NCBI GenBank assembly: GCA_018340805.1
Contig: JACMZG010001913.1
Span: 22,044,743-22,108,742, forward strand
Direction of reading: 5' to 3'
DNA from: Microvelia longipes
Taxonomy: Eukaryota; Arthropoda; Insecta; Hemiptera; Veliidae
Length of the DNA: 64,000 bases
The notes below the pieces were generated by a model. The model searched no databases. It was not told where the DNA came from and saw only the letters and a program-made list of their open reading frames with translations. Shown here piece by piece: positions 59,027 through 64,000 of the stretch (position 1 is the first letter of the stretch; each line of letters starts with the position of its first letter). Position numbers and translations under genes: made by a program.

Positions 59027-59515
59027 CAAAACAATATTATATGTATTTTAATATAATAATTGAAATTATTATTTTAACTTGTTGATTTACGTTTTTGTGC
59101 TAAATATCTAGAAGATTTTAAAATGCATAAGGATGTTTAACATGAATAATGTATTATTGCATGGAATGAGAGAATGAGTTTTGTTTTTTAGGATAACACA
59201 ATACTTTTCCTACTTTTCTACTGCAGTATTCGAGGAAAAGTAAAAATATAAACTCTTTAAGAATATTTGTCTAAGGAAATTTTCCTTTTTTTTTCCTTAT
59301 TAACATATTTTATTAATTAGTCCAAACATATTTACTTATTTAAATAAATTAAGCGTTAAAGACGCTGTCTTTCATTCGCTCCTATTCTCTGGGGTCTCCA
59401 GAGTTCTGTATTGCCCCCGGTTTTTCTTCTTTTGTTTTCCTTTGGGTATTGTTTGCATTTATATTTTTATTCTTCACTACTGTTTTTATTATGAAATTGT
59501 AATATGCTTTATATT
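59027..59515. other. AT-rich DNA with a small repeat-like hairpin
   Basis: ACTTTTCCTACTTTTC...GAGGAAAAGT at 59211-59240 resembles the 5' hairpin of the 5S-derived family without the rest. No gene is seen. Confidence 0.4.
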
Positions 59516-59516
59516 T

Positions 59517-59542
59517 GTATATATATATATATATAATATATA

Positions 59543-59606
<64 letters not shown>
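59517..59606. repeat. (TA)n microsatellite
   Basis: About 90 bp of TA with phase switches. It abuts a minisatellite. Confidence 0.93.
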
Positions 59607-59608
<2 letters not shown>

Positions 59609-60190
59609 CATGCCCTTTAGGCTTCTATGCTTTATATATTGTAAATATATACTCTGCCAGGCATGTCACAAGGCTTCTATGCAATATAAATTGTAAACAT
59701 ATACTTTGCCAGGCATTCTACAAGGCTTCTATGCAATATAAATTGTAAACAATTACTTTGCCAGACATACCACAAGGCTTCTATGCAATATAAATTGTAA
59801 ACAATTACTTTGCCAGGAATGCTACAAGGCTTCTATGTAAACATTTACTTTGCCAGGTATGTCACAAGGCTTTTATGCAATACAAATTGTAAACATTTAC
59901 TTTGCCAGGTATGTCACAAGGCTTTTATGCAATATAAATTGTTAACATATACTTTGCCAGACATACCACAAGGCTTTTATGCGTATTTTGTTAATATATT
60001 ATATGTCTTATGTAAAGTTTACTTTGATACTTGAAAAATAAAAAAATAATAATAAATAAAAAATTTGCCAGGCACGACCCAATGCTTCTATGATTATTAT
60101 GTATCTTGTATGTTTTATGTATAGTTTACTCAATAAATATAAAAATAAAAATAACACATAAATATTTCGCCAGGCATGGCACAAATCTTT
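59607..60190 (+). repeat. 52-bp minisatellite, about seven units plus degraded extension
   Basis: The unit is CAGGCATGTCACAAGGCTTC, TATGCAATATAAATTGTAAA, CATATACTTTGC. One unit is shortened (about 59815-59850). Two degraded units follow after an AT-rich spacer (60062-60110 and 60166-60190). Open frames across it are by-products. Confidence 0.88.
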
Positions 60191-60718
60191 ATCATTAATA
60201 TATTATATGCGTTAGAATATGTTTGCTTTTAAATTATTATAGTTATTAAATACGTGCATTTAATGATTATTTCCTATCTATGAACTTATCTTTGTCAACA
60301 AACATTGTGTAATAAATTTTGCACGCAAATCAGCAATGTTGTGTTGCATTTTATGGCAAAAAGACTTTTAAACATACTTGCTACACACGGGATGTCATAT
60401 AAATTTCATTGGACCTCTGAGGTAAAAAAGTTCGTCAGTAAGTGAAAAACTAGTTTAGTATTAAAACTTTTTGTGAAAACAGCTATCAACTTGTCTTTTG
60501 CTCGTTTTGAAATTGATTAAAGTCTTTGGTTAAAAACTTTTAAAATATTCCTTCCTCTTTTAAAACAATTATTTTAAATTTTTATTAATTATCAAATAAC
60601 TGATTCAGTATGTTTATAAACGAATATACGTCAAATTATTGACAAGATTGTGGCTAGATCATAGATAGATTACATAAACATAGCAGCTCTTTGTAGTATA
60701 TATTGCTGGTATTAAAAG

Positions 60719-60719
<1 letters not shown>
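60191..60719. other. AT-rich DNA without supported genes
   Basis: Nothing recognised. Confidence 0.4.

Positions 60720-60808
<89 letters not shown>
60720..60808. repeat. (TA)n microsatellite
   Basis: About 90 bp of TA with one phase switch. Flanking open frames are artefacts. Confidence 0.94.
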
Positions 60809-60810
<2 letters not shown>

Positions 60811-62088
60811 ACGAAGTGTGGTGGAACATTCGTTTCAGAGGTCTCGAAACACGAAAAAATACAGTCTATCTTCCAAACGGGTTTCATATTTTGAATCAAA
60901 CTCGATAAAAAAAAATTAATTTAAGGACGAAACGAATCCTACATTGTGACTTCATTATACACAGTTTGGTGTCAATAAAAGTTTCGAAATATCAGTCAAA
61001 TTAAGGATTAAATTTTTTCCTAGGAAAAAAAGGATTTATTGTGTCTTTTTAGGACGCTAAACCGAATACAACCGGTCCGGGGTCGCTGCGACATTTTTAA
61101 ATTACCAAAAAATTTAAATAACTATAGATGTCCGCACGCCGGGCAACACCATATTACGAATTAATCTATATTTATCCATTGATCTCAATGGTTTCTAAAT
61201 ACTGAAAAAAAAGGTTTTAATAAAAATAAAATCAAAATCAAATAAATATAAAGCAAAAATGTGAATGGAATTCAAATAGAGAAAAATAAAAAAATATGTC
61301 TTGACTAATAGATTGGAAAAAATCATATTTTAGGAATAAGAAGTTGAAGAATGAATATTGAAAAATAAAAAAAAGGAACAGAGGGAGTTGAAAAAAGAGA
61401 TGAAAAATAAGTTTTAATTTTAAATATAATAAACGTGTGAAGGCAAAAAAAGATAAACGAACTGAGAATATTAAACTGAAAGAACCCTGGAAAATTTCTC
61501 CGGTCCTAGTTATATTAAAAATTACTTTGATAAAGAAAAGTTTTTACGTTATTTCTGATTTCTTATATTTGTTCCATTTTTTAACTTCAAATAAAAATGG
61601 GGCAGAATCGAATGGAATCTAAATATTTTTTTATTCAGATTGGAAAATAAAATAATGAATTTGATTTATTGATGTTTACAGAAAATATTAATTTAAAAAA
61701 AAATGGAAGAAGAAAGAGAAATGATTTAAGTATATCGATTGTAAAAGTTTTTCGTTAGATTTATTGTGGTTTGGTAGTCTACAAATAAACTATTGTATCA
61801 AATTTCGGGGAGGTTAACGTATAAATGTTGTTTAAATGAAAGAAAAAACAAGCTTTTTGATGTTAAACAAAATTTTATTTCCACTTATGTCTTTTTCGTA
61901 TAATTCTACAATTACTAATTGTAAAAGAAAAAGAAACAACATGAATTCTACTATATTATTAATTAACAGGAACAATATATTTTAATTAATTTTGATCTTC
62001 TTCAGGAAATATATAAAAACTAATAAATCAAAGTTAGAGCCGCAAAATGTTTGCTAGATCATTTCGAGTTAATGACGTTTTTTAAAAA
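60809..62088. other. AT-rich DNA without supported genes
   Basis: A purine-rich stretch (AAAAAGATGAAAAATAAG type) fills about 61200-61460. A 61-codon frame there is lysine-rich without a domain. Confidence 0.4.
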
Positions 62089-62220
62089 AAAATATTTTCG
62101 GAATAACACAATTAAACCTAAAAATTGATTTTTGTGTTTAAAAGTTCAACTTTGGCCTAAATACGCTTGGAACTACGATAATAACACACGCATACTTTTC
62201 CCTCCTATTATAGGGAAAAT
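62089..62220 (-). repeat. Degraded 5' part of the 5S-derived repeat
   Basis: The minus-strand order GGAATAACACAATTAAACC, AAAAGTTCAACTTTGGCC, GGAACTACGATAATAACACA, then CATACTTTTCCC fits the family 5' region, much shortened. Confidence 0.4.
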
Positions 62221-62475
62221 GGAAAAACAGTACCAAAATGTAAAACAAAAATATAGCATTTGTTAATAAGCTTACATTTACTGAGGCCAATGCATAATTT
62301 CTGGAACATGAACCTGCTCTATTGTGCTATATAATTTATAGAGTTCTGTAATTATCTGAAGAAATACATTTTAGTATATCAGCTAAATTTTTGATGATGT
62401 GCTTAGAATAAGTTTAACAATTGGTCTGAGTTTATTCCTAGATTTGTGTGTTTTACCACTCCGTATCTCCGTATG

Positions 62476-62838
62476 TTCTTGAGCTATTGGTATTGCACTT
62501 TGTATTGTACTATTGGTTATGTACTTCGTATTGTGCTCTTTGTATTGTACTTCGTATTGTGCTCTTGGTATTATACTTCATATTGTGCTATTGGTTTTGC
62601 ATATAGCATTGTTCTACTGGATTGTACTTTGTATTCTTCTATTGGTATTATATTTTGCATTGTGCTACTGGTATTGTACTTTGTATTTGGCTATTGGTAT
62701 TATACTTCATATTGTGCTGTTGGTATTGTACTCTGTATTCTTCTATTGGTATTATATTTTGCATTATGCTACTGGTATTTTACTTTGTATTCTGCTATTG
62801 GAATTTCACTTAGTTATGTACTTTGTCTTGTGCTATTG
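62476..62838 (+). repeat. 26-bp minisatellite, about 14 units
   Basis: The unit is CTATTGGTATTGTACTTTGT, ATTGTG. Variants include TTATAC/TTGTAC and TTCTTCTA/TTGTGCTA. Because 26 is not a multiple of three and the unit has no stop in any forward frame, all three plus frames stay open (up to 142 codons) and give a cysteine-, tyrosine- and leucine-rich readout with a 26-residue period. I do not regard it as a gene. Confidence 0.9.
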
Positions 62839-64000
62839 TTTTGTTTTTGTTTTAATTTTTTTTTTGTAATTTGATTGCTATTATGTTTTCGTTGTCATGG
62901 TCCAGTGTGGTCTGATTTAGTCTCAAAATGGAATATCAATAATATGCAAGTCATTCATCCTATCTTCATATTCAATTTTGCTCATAGCAACGGAACTGTT
63001 AGTGTTGTTCGTTATGAAAATAAGTAGTTCTGGTAGCTGTTTAAGGAAAGTTTTAGTTTTTCTTATAATTTTGTTAATTTTATAAGTGCTTTTAGTATTC
63101 TTAATTTGTTGCAGTAATTGGTTAAAGCCAACTCTAGTACAGTTGGCTTTAATTATAGTCTATTTATTTTTGTCCTTTATATTATATTTTGTCTGTTATA
63201 TTATAAATGTCTGTTAACATAGTGAAGTCAAAAAGTGTTTCAAATTTAAATAATAATGTACCTTGCTTAAAAAAACTTTTCTGTATGTTACAGGAAAAAG
63301 TAGGTAAAACATCCTTATTCCCAATTTACATAATCAGCCTCTCTCTATGTAATTTTATTTACTTGATGTCGATTTGCTTCTAAACTCTATTATTCTTCTT
63401 TTTTATTAATTATAAATGTTTAAAGAGGTTACAATTAATTATGAATAATTAAAAAAATATATTAAAATTAAATATACTAGGTTAATATATTTAAATAAGC
63501 TCCAAAATTATAATATTTCTCATTGGTTTTATGATAAATTGTATTCATTAACATAAATGCATATTAAGCTAACTAAAAACATGACTCAAAGTTGTCATTC
63601 TAAACTAAACTCGTTTGTAATAAATAAATAAAATTTTAAATAGATATTATAAAATAATTGTAAATAATGTCTATTTAAAACATTATCAGAGGTAATTGTG
63701 TTAACGATATATTGCAGTACATATGTTAGAAAGAGAAACTAAATAGCACTTGAATATGAGAGCGGGATAAATTGTTAGGCAAATCACGTTGGGATCTAGG
63801 ACCCTTCCTCTCGCAAGCATATCTACAACTTTGCGCTTTTAAACTTAATCCATAATAATACCCTATTTTATTTAGTATATTTAAAGAGTATATTTTTTTA
63901 TGAAAATATTGTGAAAACATAATATTGCTCGATACATTTTTTCACTTTTTGTAAATGTATTTATACCTGCCGTATATTGGCATCTTGTGTTTCGTAGCGA
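62839..64000. other. AT-rich DNA with one perfect hairpin
   Basis: A perfect 12-bp inverted repeat (TTAAAGCCAACT/AGTTGGCTTTAA, 7-base spacer) is at 63122-63152. No gene is supported up to the window end. Confidence 0.45.

Noticed and set aside
62446..62874. A 142-residue Cys/Tyr-rich membrane protein
   Set aside because: It coincides with the 26-bp minisatellite and equally long frames exist in the other forward phases.

Overview
This window looks like nuclear, non-coding, repeat-rich DNA from an animal with an AT-rich genome. An arthropod is my best guess, possibly a crustacean; this is inference. Supporting signs are retroposed SINEs with target-site duplications, the 3' end of a non-LTR retrotransposon with a poly(A) tail, long (TA)n tracts, many minisatellites, and a SINE fragment of a type I associate with arthropods. 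No intact protein-coding gene, rRNA gene or functional tRNA gene is convincing. The longest open frames come from (TA)n tracts or minisatellites, and I treat them as artefacts. The window may be intergenic or part of a very large intron.

Layout. 0-2 kb: a run of eight GC-rich DNA hairpins with three-base loops (121-355), a sequence tag that recurs almost identically at 26.7 kb, and a degenerate tandem repeat. 2-8 kb: mostly plain AT-rich DNA. 8-12.4 kb: three copies of an interspersed repeat of about 0.75-0.9 kb that carries the internal promoter region of 5S rRNA; fragments of it recur across the whole window on both strands. 13.4-16.2 kb: a 37-bp minisatellite, a 58-bp minisatellite and a 250-bp (TA)n tract. 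19.3-20.2 kb: a CT-rich, relatively GC-rich island beside a tRNA-like SINE. 25.9-26.8 kb: an inverted-repeat element (MITE-like) sitting between (TA)n tracts. 34.4 and 40.6 kb: two copies of one tRNA-derived SINE, each with target-site duplications. 44-48 kb: a 42/60-bp minisatellite, a possible LTR, a minisatellite of about 27 units whose core contains GCGAAGC, and a tandem block with a GCCGCCAT motif. 53.9-54.8 kb: a 5S-type repeat interrupted by a LINE 3' end. 55.85-56.58 kb: an inverted-repeat element enclosing about 108 codons of a glutaryl-CoA dehydrogenase-like gene with one stop codon. 57.5-58.1 kb: a 568-bp SINE with 13-bp target-site duplications. 59.6-62.8 kb: two more minisatellites.

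Most notable observations: (1) the 5S-derived repeat keeps just the segment that serves as the polymerase III internal promoter, in five copies, and ends in a T-run in the same orientation, so it could make an RNA of roughly 0.2-0.3 kb; (2) the metabolic-gene fragment is framed by a shared 10-bp palindrome and by terminal inverted repeats; (3) GCGAAGC, a sequence known to form an unusually stable DNA mini-hairpin, recurs in several unrelated repeat families here.
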